DNA of 52,376 nucleotides from Rhodoferax sp. (GTDB lineage: Bacteria; Pseudomonadota; Gammaproteobacteria; Burkholderiales; Burkholderiaceae_C): assembly GCA_024236015.1 (NCBI GenBank), contig JACKLK010000018.1, forward strand, positions 1 to 52,376, in the 5' to 3' direction. The position numbers were made by a program, and so were the translations under genes. This document shows, one piece after another, positions 6,191-14,793 of this stretch. Under the pieces are notes generated by a model that saw only the letters and a list, made by a program, of their open reading frames with translations, made no database searches and was not told the DNA's origin. The stretch's first letter is position 1; each line of letters begins with the position of its first letter.

Positions 6191-7462
6191 TTGTCGCAGC
6201 AACCCGTCATCGGATGGATCGGTCTCGGGGCCATGGGCAACCCGATGGTCCGGCACCTGCTCACGGCCGGCTACACGGTCCACGTCCACGACCTTGATCC
6301 GGCGCGCGTGCGGGCGCTGGTCGCGGCGGGGGCCATCCCGCAACCCGATGCCGCTTCCGTGGCGCGCCATGCCGAACAGGTGTTCTCCACGGTTCCCGGC
6401 GACGCCGCCCTGGTGGAGCTGGTGACAGGCGCCGACGGCGTGCTGGCCGCTTCGCCGCGCCGCTTGAGCGTCTTCGCCGACCTGAGCACCGTCACCCCGC
6501 AGGCGTCCGCCGCTGTCGCAAGGCCCCTGCAGCAGGCCGGGATCGATTACCTGCGCATCCCCGTCTCCGGCACCGTGACGCTGGCCGAGAGCGCCCGGCT
6601 GAGGGCCTACGCCTCCGGACCGCGCGAGGCGTTCGAGCAGGTGCTGCCCTTGCTGCGTCACCTGTCGGTGCATCAGGAATGGGTGGGGCCGGGCGAGGAA
6701 GCTCGCGTCGTCAAGCTGGTCGTCAACACGGTGCTCTACCTCGGTACCGCGGTGCTGGGTGAGGCGCTCGGCATCGCCGATGCGGCCGGCGTGGACCGGC
6801 AGGCGGTGCTGCGCGCCCTGGGCAGCAGCGTCGTGGGGAGTGATCATTTCCGCGGCAAGGCCGACAAGATCGCCGCCCGCGACTGGTCCCCGGTCGGTGC
6901 GCTCACCCTGGCGGTGAAAGACCTCGACATGGCGCTGGCCACGGCCGGCGAGCGCGCAGCGGCGATGCCGCTGGCGCAGCAAGTCCGCGCGCAGCTGGCC
7001 GGTGTCGAAGAGCAGGCGCTGCCTGCCACCGACATCGCCGTGCTGGCCGACATCCCGGCGCTGGCGCAGCTGGGCGGCCCCGAGGCCGCCCGGCGCCGGA
7101 TCCTCGCCGCCGACGACGCCCGCTACGCCGCCATGCTGGCCGGCGACCTCGACACCCTGGCGGACCTGCTGGCCGACGAGCTGATGTACTGCCACTCCAC
7201 CGCCGACGTCGAGACCCGGCCCCAGTACCTGGCCTCGCTGGCGAGCGGCCGGGTGAAGTACCGCAGCGCGCGGCGCATGGGGGAAGCGATCCACCTGCTG
7301 CCGGGGCTGGCCCTGATGACCGGCCTGTCGGTGGTGCAGGCGGAGGTCGGCGGCATCGAACGCGAGTTGCGCAACCGCTTCACCACCACATGGATCCAGC
7401 GCGGCGGCCGCTGGCAGCTCCTGTCCTGGGCCTCGACGCCCCTGAAACCCGCGCAGCCATGA
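6191..7462 (+). CDS. 3-hydroxyisobutyrate dehydrogenase-like protein fused to a SnoaL/NTF2-like domain
   Basis: A 423-residue two-domain protein. Residues 5-290 form a beta-hydroxyacid dehydrogenase: the NAD(P) motif G-L-G-A-M-G at 11-16, substrate-loop P-V-S-G-T at 124-128 and the catalytic-lysine segment K175-L-V-V-N179. Residues about 298-415 add a DUF4440/SnoaL-like domain (L-A-A-D-D-A-R-Y-A-A-M-L, then R-F-T-T-T-W-I-Q-R-G-G-R-W-Q-L-L-S-W). Usual family members are about 290 residues, so the C-terminal domain is an addition. The start is TTG with GAGGAGAC ahead of it. First gene of a long operon; the next gene overlaps its stop (ATGA). Likely role: NAD(P)-dependent oxidation of a hydroxyacid intermediate. 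Confidence 0.85.
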   Translation: MSQQPVIGWIGLGAMGNPMVRHLLTAGYTVHVHDLDPARVRALVAAGAIPQPDAASVARHAEQVFSTVPGDAALVELVTGADGVLAASPRRLSVFADLSTVTPQASAAVARPLQQAGIDYLRIPVSGTVTLAESARLRAYASGPREAFEQVLPLLRHLSVHQEWVGPGEEARVVKLVVNTVLYLGTAVLGEALGIADAAGVDRQAVLRALGSSVVGSDHFRGKADKIAARDWSPVGALTLAVKDLDMALATAGERAAAMPLAQQVRAQLAGVEEQALPATDIAVLADIPALAQLGGPEAARRRILAADDARYAAMLAGDLDTLADLLADELMYCHSTADVETRPQYLASLASGRVKYRSARRMGEAIHLLPGLALMTGLSVVQAEVGGIERELRNRFTTTWIQRGGRWQLLSWASTPLKPAQP

Positions 7463-8157
7463 TCTTCGAGCGCCGCACCTACACCCTGAAGCCGGGGCAG
7501 CGCGCCGCGTTCCTGCAGGCGCAGCGGGACCGCGGCTTCGCTCCGGTGGCGCCGATCTGCGAACGCCTGCTGGGGTATTTCGTGGAGCCCGACCCGGCCG
7601 GCGACCGCGTCGTGCACCTGTACCGCTACGACGATTTCGGCGACTGGCAGGCGCGCCTGCACGGCCTCTACGCCGTGCCCGAGCTGCGCCCGTACTTCGG
7701 CACCGTCCGCAAGCTGATGGCGCGCCAGGACAACGTCTTCCTCGCGCCCGTGCCGGTGCCGCTGCTGACGCCCGTGTGGGGCCCGGGCCGCGACTGGCTG
7801 CCCGGCCAGGGTCCGGTGCCGGCCGCGGCCGGGCTCGATCCGGCCGGCGCCGTGCTGGTCGAGGACAGCTTCCTGTTGCGCCCGGGCCAGGCCCTCGGCT
7901 TCCTTGACGCGCTCGCCAGCGCCGCCCCGCCCGGTGCGGGCTCGCTGGGCTGGTTCGCCGCGCTCACCGGGCGCCTGCACCGTCACGTGCACTACGAACT
8001 GTTCGCGTCGCGCGCGGCCGCCGAGCAGGCCCGCCCGACGGCCGACCTGCTGCCACCGGCCCGCCTGGCCGGGTGGGCCGCCGAGCACCGCCGCCGCCTG
8101 CTGCTGCCGATGTCCGACATCGGCGAGATGGTCCCCCTGTTCGGGACTGCCGCCTGA
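7459..8157 (+). CDS. NIPSNAP-family protein
   Basis: A 232-residue protein with two ferredoxin-like NIPSNAP/ABM half-domains. The first begins E-R-R-T-Y-T-L-K-P-G-Q near residue 4; the second starts near residue 134 with V-E-D-S-F-L-L-R-P-G-Q. The ATG at 7459 overlaps the preceding stop, so translation is coupled. NIPSNAP proteins of this kind recur in aromatic-compound operons without a firmly assigned reaction; they may act as small cofactor-free enzymes or ligand-binding proteins. Its position between a dehydrogenase and the transporter argues for a catabolic step. Confidence 0.82.
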   Translation: MIFERRTYTLKPGQRAAFLQAQRDRGFAPVAPICERLLGYFVEPDPAGDRVVHLYRYDDFGDWQARLHGLYAVPELRPYFGTVRKLMARQDNVFLAPVPVPLLTPVWGPGRDWLPGQGPVPAAAGLDPAGAVLVEDSFLLRPGQALGFLDALASAAPPGAGSLGWFAALTGRLHRHVHYELFASRAAAEQARPTADLLPPARLAGWAAEHRRRLLLPMSDIGEMVPLFGTAA

Positions 8158-8185
8158 CCTCACCCCGCCCACCGAAGGAGACACC

Positions 8186-9328
8186 ATGAACACGAACTAC
8201 CCGCGCACCCGCCGGGCCCTGCTCGCCGCGGCCCTGCTCGGCGCCGCCGGCACCGCCATGGCCCAGCCCGCCGGCGAGCCGATCACCATCGGAGCGCTGC
8301 TGTCCACCACGGGCCCGCTGGCCACCGTGGGCATCCCCGAGCGCGACGGCATCCTGCTGGCCCAGAAGCTGGTGAACCAGCGCGGCGGCGTCGCCGGCCG
8401 GCGGCTGGACATCGTGATGGAGGACGACGCCTCCAGCCCCGACGTCGCCGTGCAGAAGGCCAATGCCCTGGTGCACGGGCGCAAGGTGCGGGCGCTGCTG
8501 GGCGCCTCGGGCATCGGCAACACCGTCGCCGTCGGGGCCATCACGGCGCCGCTGAAGCTGCCGCAGGTGGCGTTCACCGGCATCGGTCCGGCGGTGGAGA
8601 AGGACCGCACCTGCCTGATGCACCTGCTGCCCTCGCAGGAGCTCAACGCGCGCGCGCTGCTGGAATACGCGACCGGGTCGGCCAAGGCCCGGCGGGTGGC
8701 CATGCTGCACGACTCGGGCTACGGCCAGGTCGTGTTCAATGCGCTCAAGGCGGTGGCGCCGCAGTACGGCGTGGAGATCGTCGGGTCGGAGAAGTTCGAC
8801 ATCGGCGCGACCGACGTCACCACCCAGGCAGCCAAGCTGCGCTCGCAGAACCCGCAGGCCGTGTTCGTGGTGGGCGTCACGCCGGTGCCGTTCCGCAACG
8901 TCAAGCAGGTCAAGCTGGGCGCCCCCATCATCTCGGCGCTGGGCTCCTCGTCGTACGACGTGGTCCGCGGCATGGGCGACGCGGCCGACGACATCGTGTT
9001 CCCCGAGTTCGTGATCGCCGAGGACCCGCTGCCGCACCAGAAGGAATTCGTCGAAGCCTTCCGCAAGGAGTACGGCCGCCTGCCCAAGAACTACGAGGCC
9101 GCCGGCTTCGACGGCGTGATGGCGCTGGCGCGCGCCTTCGAGAAGGCGGGCGCGACCGCCGGCAACGAGGCGGTGTGCTCGGCGCTGCGCGGTCCGTTCT
9201 CCGGCGTGTTCGGCCAGTACGACTTCGGCGCGCCCGACATGACGGGGCTGAAGCTGGCCAGCTACAGCTACTCGCGCCTGGACAAGGGGCAGTTCACCCG
9301 CGCCGCGTTCAAGGTCGAAGGCCGCTGA
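8186..9328 (+). CDS. Periplasmic branched-chain-amino-acid/aromatic-type ABC substrate-binding protein (LivJ-like)
   Basis: A 380-residue peripla_BP_6-type binding protein. The signal peptide (R-R-A-L-L-A-A-A-L-L-G-A-A-G) has a probable cleavage after A-M-A at about residue 26. The mature part begins I-T-I-G-A-L-L-S-T-T-G-P-L and includes the ligand-pocket segment G-A-S-G-I-G-N-T. The ATG at 8186 follows AAGGAG. The cognate permeases and ATPases follow directly. In Burkholderiales many such proteins bind aromatic or aliphatic carboxylates rather than leucine. The enzymes in the same operon suggest an aromatic acid ligand here (inference). Confidence 0.9.
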   Translation: MNTNYPRTRRALLAAALLGAAGTAMAQPAGEPITIGALLSTTGPLATVGIPERDGILLAQKLVNQRGGVAGRRLDIVMEDDASSPDVAVQKANALVHGRKVRALLGASGIGNTVAVGAITAPLKLPQVAFTGIGPAVEKDRTCLMHLLPSQELNARALLEYATGSAKARRVAMLHDSGYGQVVFNALKAVAPQYGVEIVGSEKFDIGATDVTTQAAKLRSQNPQAVFVVGVTPVPFRNVKQVKLGAPIISALGSSSYDVVRGMGDAADDIVFPEFVIAEDPLPHQKEFVEAFRKEYGRLPKNYEAAGFDGVMALARAFEKAGATAGNEAVCSALRGPFSGVFGQYDFGAPDMTGLKLASYSYSRLDKGQFTRAAFKVEGR

Positions 9329-9353
9329 GCGCCCGGCGGACGAAGGAACGGTC

Positions 9354-10235
9354 ATGTCCCTGGTACTGCAGTCCATCCTGTCGGGCCTGGTCAACGGCGT
9401 GGTCTACGCCCTGATCGGCGTCGGGATGTCGGTGATCTTCAAGGGCTCCCGCGTCATCAACGCGATGCAGGGCGAGTTCTCGGTGGTGGGCGCCATGTTC
9501 TCGGTGCTGCTGCTGGCGGCGCTGAAGGTGCCTTACCCCGTGGCCATCGCCGGCGGCGTGGCGGCGGGCGCCGTGCTCGGCGTCCTGATCGACATCGCCT
9601 TCGTGCGCCCGATGATGCGGCGCGGCGCCAGCGAGGAGAGCTACCTGCTGCTGACCGTGGGCCTGGCGTCGGCGCTGTCGGCGGCGGTGCTCTATTTCGG
9701 CGGACGCGACTCGCACCTGCTGCCGGCCATCGGCAGCGACGCGATCCACGACGTGGGCAGCGCCACCATCCGCGAGCATGCGCTGTGGCTGCTCGTGGTC
9801 GCGCTGGCGGTGGTGGGCGCGCTCAAGCTGTTCTACCAGCGCACCGTGCTGGGCCTGTCGATGGCGGCGGCCTCGATCGATCCGGATGGCGCGACCACGC
9901 TCGGGATCGACGTGCGCCGGATGCGCACCCTGACCTTCGCGCTGGGCGGCGCCCTCGGCGCGATCGGCGGCATCCTGTTCGCGCCGCTGGTGGCGGTGAA
10001 CTACGCGCTCGGGCTGACGCTCACGCTCAAGGGCTTCGCCGCGGCCATCATCGGCGGCCTGGCGAACCCGCTGGGCGCGGTGGCCGGCGGGTTGGTCCTG
10101 GGGCTGGCCGAGTCGCTGGCGGTCGTGGTGTTCCCCTCGGGCTATCGCGATGCCGTGGCGCTGGCCCTGCTGGTGCTCATCATGCTGGTGCTGCCCAACG
10201 GCCTGCTCGGCCGCGCGGCGCGCAAGGGAGGCTGA
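9354..10235 (+). CDS. livH: Branched-chain-type ABC transporter permease LivH
   Basis: A 293-residue membrane protein with about eight hydrophobic helices. It starts with the LivH signature G-L-V-N-G-V-V-Y-A-L-I-G-V-G; the segment L-K-G-F-A-A-A-I-I-G-G-L near residue 225 is the permease-ATPase contact region. It forms the inner-membrane channel with LivM (10240). It is 25 bases after the binding-protein gene. Confidence 0.92.
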   Translation: MSLVLQSILSGLVNGVVYALIGVGMSVIFKGSRVINAMQGEFSVVGAMFSVLLLAALKVPYPVAIAGGVAAGAVLGVLIDIAFVRPMMRRGASEESYLLLTVGLASALSAAVLYFGGRDSHLLPAIGSDAIHDVGSATIREHALWLLVVALAVVGALKLFYQRTVLGLSMAAASIDPDGATTLGIDVRRMRTLTFALGGALGAIGGILFAPLVAVNYALGLTLTLKGFAAAIIGGLANPLGAVAGGLVLGLAESLAVVVFPSGYRDAVALALLVLIMLVLPNGLLGRAARKGG

Positions 10236-10239
10236 GGCC

Positions 10240-11184
10240 ATGGACCGACGCCATCTCCCGTTTGCCGCCGCGGTGCTGGCCTGGCTGCTGGTGGGCCTGT
10301 TCGGCAGCCGCCACGCGGTCGACCTGGGCAACTTCGCCGCCATCTCCGCCATCGCCGGACTGGGCGTGGGCATGCTGCTGGGCCAGTGCGGCATCGTCAA
10401 CCTCGCACAAGGCCTGTTCTTCGGCATCGGCGCCTACGCCAGCGCCTACCTCACGGTCAACGCCGGCGCACCGGTGCTGGTGGGCATCGGCTGCGGCCTG
10501 GCCCTGAGCGCGGCGCTGGCGCTGGCGCTGGGCTGGCCGATCCTGAAGCTGTCGGGCTTCTTCCTGGCGCTGGCCACGCTGGCCATCGGCGCCATCGGCA
10601 CGGTGCTGTTCTTCGAATGGGACGGCATCACCGGAGGCACGCTGGGCATCGGCGGCATCCCGCGCCTGTCGGTGGCCGGCTGGTCGCTGGACACGCCGCA
10701 GCGCTTCCACTGGCTGATCTGGCCGCTGGCGGCGCTGCTGATGGCGCTGTGCGCCAACCTGGTGGACAGCCGCCCCGGCCTGGCGCTGCGGGCCATGCGC
10801 GACGCGCCGGCCGCCGCCCAGGTGATGGCGATCGAGCTGCGCCGCCTGCGCACCGCGATGTTCGTGCTTTCGGCGGTGCTGGGCGCGCTGGCCGGCTCGC
10901 TGTTCGCGCACTACGTTTCGTTCGTCAGCGTGCAGAGCTTCGGCATCGAACGCTCGATCGCGCTGCTGCTGATCCCGGTGCTCGCCGGCGCCCGTTCGGT
11001 CTGGGGCGTGACCGCGGGCGCCCTGCTGGTGACGGTGCTGCCGGAACTGCTCAGCCGCTTCGGCGACGTGCACCAGATGCTGTTCGGGCTGGCGCTGGTG
11101 CTGGTGGTCACGCTGGTGCCGGAAGGCCTGGCCGGCGCGGCGCTGTCGTGGGTCCGCAAGGCCCGGAAAGGACAGGTGGCGTGA
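10240..11184 (+). CDS. livM: Branched-chain-type ABC transporter permease LivM
   Basis: A 314-residue polytopic protein of the LivM family: G-Q-C-G-I-V-N-L-A-Q-G-L-F-F-G-I-G-A-Y near residue 46, and the I-P-V-L-A-G-A-R-S-V-W-G segment near the C-terminus. The start at 10240 follows GGGAGG. The stop overlaps the next start by one base. It pairs with LivH. Confidence 0.92.
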   Translation: MDRRHLPFAAAVLAWLLVGLFGSRHAVDLGNFAAISAIAGLGVGMLLGQCGIVNLAQGLFFGIGAYASAYLTVNAGAPVLVGIGCGLALSAALALALGWPILKLSGFFLALATLAIGAIGTVLFFEWDGITGGTLGIGGIPRLSVAGWSLDTPQRFHWLIWPLAALLMALCANLVDSRPGLALRAMRDAPAAAQVMAIELRRLRTAMFVLSAVLGALAGSLFAHYVSFVSVQSFGIERSIALLLIPVLAGARSVWGVTAGALLVTVLPELLSRFGDVHQMLFGLALVLVVTLVPEGLAGAALSWVRKARKGQVA

Positions 11185-12017
11185 TGGATGCCTACCGGGG
11201 AAGCACGGTCCTGGCCGAGCCCGCGCCGCTGCGGCACGAGGCGCAGGCGCAGGCCCATGTCCAGCCGGCCCTGCTGGAGCTGCGCGGCATCGCGCACAAC
11301 TTCCGCGGCCTGAAGGTGCTCGAAGGCGTCGACCTGCCGGTGCCGCGCGGCGGGATCACCGGCCTGATCGGACCCAACGGCAGCGGCAAGACCACCTGCT
11401 TCAACATCGCCTCGGGCTTCCTCTGCCCGGCGGGCGGGCAGGTGCTGCTGGACGGGCAGGAGGTCACCGGCCACTCGCCCGCGCGGCTGAGCCGGGCGGG
11501 CCTGGTGCGCACCTTCCAGACCCCGCAGCTGTTCGAGCACATGACCGTGCTGGAGAACGTGATGGTCGGCCTGCATGCCGCCACGCGCTCCGGCTGGTTC
11601 GCCGGCATGCTGCGCCTGCCGGCGGCGCGGCGCGAGCTGGAGGACACGCGCGGCCGCGCCGCCGAGGTGTGCGAGCGCTTCGGCCTGTCGGCGCTGCTGC
11701 AGGCCCAGGCGGGCACGCTGCCGGCCGGGCGCAAGCGCGTGGTCGAACTGGCCCGCGCCTTTGCCGCGCGGCCCCGCCTGCTGCTGCTGGACGAACCGTC
11801 GTCCGGCCTGAACACCGAGGAGATCGAGGTGCTCAAGGGCTGGATCGTCCGGCTCCACCAGCAGGGCATGGCGATCCTGCTGGTGTCGCACGACATGGGC
11901 CTGATGGCGGTGGCCCAGCGCGTGCACGCCCTGTACTTCGGCCGCATCATCGCCAGCGGCAGCTTCGAGCAGGTGCAGGCGGATGCCCGCGTGCGCGAGG
12001 CCTACCTGGGAGTCTGA
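11184..12017 (+). CDS. livG: Branched-chain-type ABC transporter ATP-binding protein LivG
   Basis: A 277-residue ATPase. Walker A G-P-N-G-S-G-K-T-T is at 63-71, Q-loop at F-Q-T (111-113), Walker B L-L-L-L-D-E at 199-204 and switch histidine in S-H-D (235-237). The signature motif is L-P-A-G-R-K (179-184) rather than LSGGQ, which is a tolerated variation in LivG proteins. There is an unusual 28-residue leader before the ABC domain. It works with LivF at the cytoplasmic face of LivHM. Confidence 0.92.
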   Translation: MDAYRGSTVLAEPAPLRHEAQAQAHVQPALLELRGIAHNFRGLKVLEGVDLPVPRGGITGLIGPNGSGKTTCFNIASGFLCPAGGQVLLDGQEVTGHSPARLSRAGLVRTFQTPQLFEHMTVLENVMVGLHAATRSGWFAGMLRLPAARRELEDTRGRAAEVCERFGLSALLQAQAGTLPAGRKRVVELARAFAARPRLLLLDEPSSGLNTEEIEVLKGWIVRLHQQGMAILLVSHDMGLMAVAQRVHALYFGRIIASGSFEQVQADARVREAYLGV

Positions 12018-12019
12018 TC

Positions 12020-12733
12020 ATGTTGAAGGTACGCGAGCTTCGTGCCGGCTACGGCGGTGTCGACGTGCTGCATGGCGTCGACCTGGACCTGGCCGAGGGC
12101 GAATCGGCGGCGGTGGTCGGCGCCAACGGCGCCGGCAAGACCACCCTGGTGCGGGCCGTCTGCGGCCTGCTGGCGCCGTCCTCGGGCCGCATCGAGGTCG
12201 ACGGCCAGGACCTGGCGCGGCTGCCCGGCCATGCGCGGGTGAAGCACGGCATCGCCGTCGTGCTGGAAGGCCGCAACCTGTTCCCCGAGCTCACCGTGGC
12301 CGAGAACCTGCGGGTGGCGCAGGAGGCCGGACGCCGCAGCGGCCGGCGCATCTTCAGCCGCGAGGAGATCCTGTCGCTGTTCCCGGTGGTGGCCGAGCGG
12401 CTGGACACGCCGGTCGGGCTGATGTCCGGCGGACAGCAGCAGATGGTGGCGATCGCTCGGGCGCTGCTGCTGCAGCCGCGCCTGCTGCTGCTGGACGAGC
12501 TGAGCACGGGCCTGGCGCCCAAGGTCGTGCGCGAGATCCTGGCGGCGCTGGCACACCTGCGCGGCCGCGGCACCAGCCTGCTGCTGGTGGAGCAGAGCAT
12601 CGCCATCGCCGCCGAGATGACGCAGCGCGGCTACGTGATGTCGGTCGGTCGCGTGGTCCACCGCATCGAACATGGCGGCTGGGCCGCGACGGTGGAAGAC
12701 GGAACCCTGCTGAAGGCCTACCTCCATGGATGA
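12020..12733 (+). CDS. livF: Branched-chain-type ABC transporter ATP-binding protein LivF
   Basis: A 237-residue ATPase. Walker A G-A-N-G-A-G-K-T-T is at 34-42, signature S-G-G-Q-Q at 136-140, Walker B L-L-L-L-D-E at 155-160. The H-loop position reads V-E-Q (190-192), typical of LivF. Its last eight bases overlap the start of the next gene, so transporter and enzymes are co-transcribed. Confidence 0.92.
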   Translation: MLKVRELRAGYGGVDVLHGVDLDLAEGESAAVVGANGAGKTTLVRAVCGLLAPSSGRIEVDGQDLARLPGHARVKHGIAVVLEGRNLFPELTVAENLRVAQEAGRRSGRRIFSREEILSLFPVVAERLDTPVGLMSGGQQQMVAIARALLLQPRLLLLDELSTGLAPKVVREILAALAHLRGRGTSLLLVEQSIAIAAEMTQRGYVMSVGRVVHRIEHGGWAATVEDGTLLKAYLHG

Positions 12734-13754
12734 TCGAGCCATCGAACCCGTGCGCGTCGCGGTGGTCGGCCTGGGCTGGTGGGGCCGCAGGATCCTGGCC
12801 GGCATCGCGGCCAGCCCGCTGCTCGAGGCCGTCGCGGGCGTCGATCCCGATCCGGCGGCGGCGCGGGCGGCGTGCGACCCGCACGGCCTGGCCACCTACG
12901 GCTCGCTCGAGGAGGCGCTGGCGCATCCCGGCCTCGAAGGCGTGGTCATCGTCACGCCCCACGGGCTGCACGAGTCGCAGGTGCTGGCCGCCGCGCAGGC
13001 CGGCAAGCACGTGTTCTGCGAGAAGCCGTTCGCGCTTGGCGCGGCGGCGGCGCGGCGCATGGTGCGAGCCTGTACCGAACGCGGACTGCGCCTGGGCGTG
13101 GGGCACGAGCGGCGCTTCGAGCCGGCGGTGCAGGCGCTCGCGGCCAAGGTCCGTGCCGGCGAGCTCGGCACCCTGCTGCACATCGACGGCCATTGGTCGC
13201 ACAACACCATGACGCGCCCGTCGGCGCCCGGCTGGCGCCAGGACGCGGCGCAGGCGCCGTGCGGCAGCTTCACCGCCACCGGCATCCACGTCACCGACCT
13301 GATGCAGTCCATCGCCGGCCGCGTCGCCGAGGTGGACGCGCGCGAGGCCAAGCGTTCGGACAAGTTCCCCGGCCGCGACGTGCTGGTGGCGCGGCTGCAG
13401 TTCGCCAGCGGCGTGACCGGCCAGCTGGCCAACCTGGCGGCGACGCCGTTCTACAGCCGCATCGGCGTGTTCGGCGACGGCGGCTGGGCCGAGATCCGGG
13501 ACCACGCTTTCGGCGACGTGGCCGACCCGTCGGAGCTGCTCACGCGCGACCTGGCGCTGGACTACGAGGCCCGTACCTTCCGTCCGCGCGAGGTGGTGCG
13601 GCTGAACCTGGAAGCCTGGGCCGGCTCGGTGCGCGGCGTGGCCGAGTACCCGTTCACGCCGGACCAGCTGGTCCACAACGTCGAGATCCTGGAGGCCATC
13701 GTCGCCTCGGCGCAGCGGCGCGAGCCGGTGCGCATCCCCGCATCCGAGAACTGA
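12726..13754 (+). CDS. Gfo/Idh/MocA-family NAD(P)-dependent oxidoreductase
   Basis: A 342-residue protein. The Rossmann motif G-L-G-W-W-G is at 15-20 and the family's E-K-P motif at 99-101 (K100 is the expected catalytic lysine). The C-terminal alpha/beta domain holds G-I-H-V-T-D-L near residue 187. The family oxidises sugars, inositols and also cis-dihydrodiols; phthalate-type dihydrodiol dehydrogenases belong here. Placed directly before an extradiol dioxygenase, a dihydrodiol or cyclic-alcohol dehydrogenase that yields a catechol-like product is plausible, but that is inference. The start overlaps livF. Confidence 0.85.
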   Translation: MDDRAIEPVRVAVVGLGWWGRRILAGIAASPLLEAVAGVDPDPAAARAACDPHGLATYGSLEEALAHPGLEGVVIVTPHGLHESQVLAAAQAGKHVFCEKPFALGAAAARRMVRACTERGLRLGVGHERRFEPAVQALAAKVRAGELGTLLHIDGHWSHNTMTRPSAPGWRQDAAQAPCGSFTATGIHVTDLMQSIAGRVAEVDAREAKRSDKFPGRDVLVARLQFASGVTGQLANLAATPFYSRIGVFGDGGWAEIRDHAFGDVADPSELLTRDLALDYEARTFRPREVVRLNLEAWAGSVRGVAEYPFTPDQLVHNVEILEAIVASAQRREPVRIPASEN

Positions 13755-13766
13755 AAGGAGACAACC

Positions 13767-14720
13767 ATGGTTGCCGTCGCCGACATCGCCTACGTGGTGT
13801 ACGACCATCCCGACCTCGACGAGGCCGAGCGCTTCTACCGCGACTTCGGCCTGGTGACGGCCGCCAGGCGGCCCGACGAACTGCTGATGCGCGGCGCCGA
13901 CGGCCAGCCGTACTGCTACGTGGCGCGCAAGGCCGACCGTCCTCGCGCCGTCGCCATCGGCATGCGCGTGAACTCGCGCGAGGACCTGGAGCGCGCGGCG
14001 CGGGAGGAGGGCGTCGAGATGGAGCCGATCGACTGCCTGGGCGGCGGCTGGCGGGTGCGGCTGGCCAGCCCCATGGGCGTGGACTTCGAGCTGGTGCACG
14101 GCTGCCGGCCGCTGGAGCCGCTGCCCATGCGCGATCCCCTGGTGCTCAACCACGCCAGCAACAAGGCGCGGCGCGGCCAGTGGCAGCGCGCGGTCACGGA
14201 GCCGGCCCACGTGCTGCGGCTGGGGCACGTGGCACTGGTCAGCTCCGACTTCAAGGCCCATGGGCAGTGGCTGCAGCAGCGCCTGGGCATGATGCCTTCG
14301 GACATCCTCTACGACGGCACGCCCGACAACGCGCTGGGCGGCTTCTTCCACTGCACCGGCGGCGACGACTGGGTGGACCACCACACGATCGCGCTGTTCC
14401 CCGCGCCGGTGTGCGGCATCCACCACGCCTCGTTCGAGGTGCAGGACATCGACGCCCAGTTCCACGGCAACAAGTTCCTGCTGGCGCAGGGGCGCAAGCC
14501 GCTGTGGGGCGTGGGCCGCCACATCCTGGGCAGCCAGGTGTTCGACTACTGGTTCGACCCGCAGGGCAACGTGGTCGAGCACTTCACCGACGGCGACCTG
14601 GTGCGGCCGGGCAAGGCGCCCGACTACCACCAGGTGGCCGACGACTCGCTTGCGCAGTGGGGCCCGCCCATCTCGGTGCAGGCCTTCATCGAGCGGCGCC
14701 CGCCGCCGGGCGCCGCCTAG
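13767..14720 (+). CDS. Two-domain VOC-family extradiol dioxygenase
   Basis: A 317-residue type I extradiol dioxygenase layout. An N-terminal non-catalytic VOC domain (about 5-115) is followed by a catalytic domain (about 150-280). The expected iron ligands are present: H154 in R-L-G-H-V-A-L, H220 in G-I-H-H-A-S-F and E271 in G-N-V-V-E-H-F. The segment Y-W-F-D-P-Q-G-N just before the glutamate is typical. It should open a catechol-type ring by meta cleavage. It starts 12 bases after the oxidoreductase, with AAAGGAG ahead. Confidence 0.88.
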   Translation: MVAVADIAYVVYDHPDLDEAERFYRDFGLVTAARRPDELLMRGADGQPYCYVARKADRPRAVAIGMRVNSREDLERAAREEGVEMEPIDCLGGGWRVRLASPMGVDFELVHGCRPLEPLPMRDPLVLNHASNKARRGQWQRAVTEPAHVLRLGHVALVSSDFKAHGQWLQQRLGMMPSDILYDGTPDNALGGFFHCTGGDDWVDHHTIALFPAPVCGIHHASFEVQDIDAQFHGNKFLLAQGRKPLWGVGRHILGSQVFDYWFDPQGNVVEHFTDGDLVRPGKAPDYHQVADDSLAQWGPPISVQAFIERRPPPGAA

Positions 14721-14793
14721 CGGACCGCCGCTTCCCTTTCTTTTCGTTGTGTCCCGTCATCGGCGCGCGCCGCGCGCCCAAGGAGAGCTTTTC

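Noticed and set aside
12354..14630. Long open minus-strand frame (over 750 codons) opposite the LivF, Gfo/Idh/MocA and VOC genes
   Set aside because: It is antisense to three well-supported genes, has no domain or motif, and arises from the high-GC codon pattern that keeps the complementary frame open.
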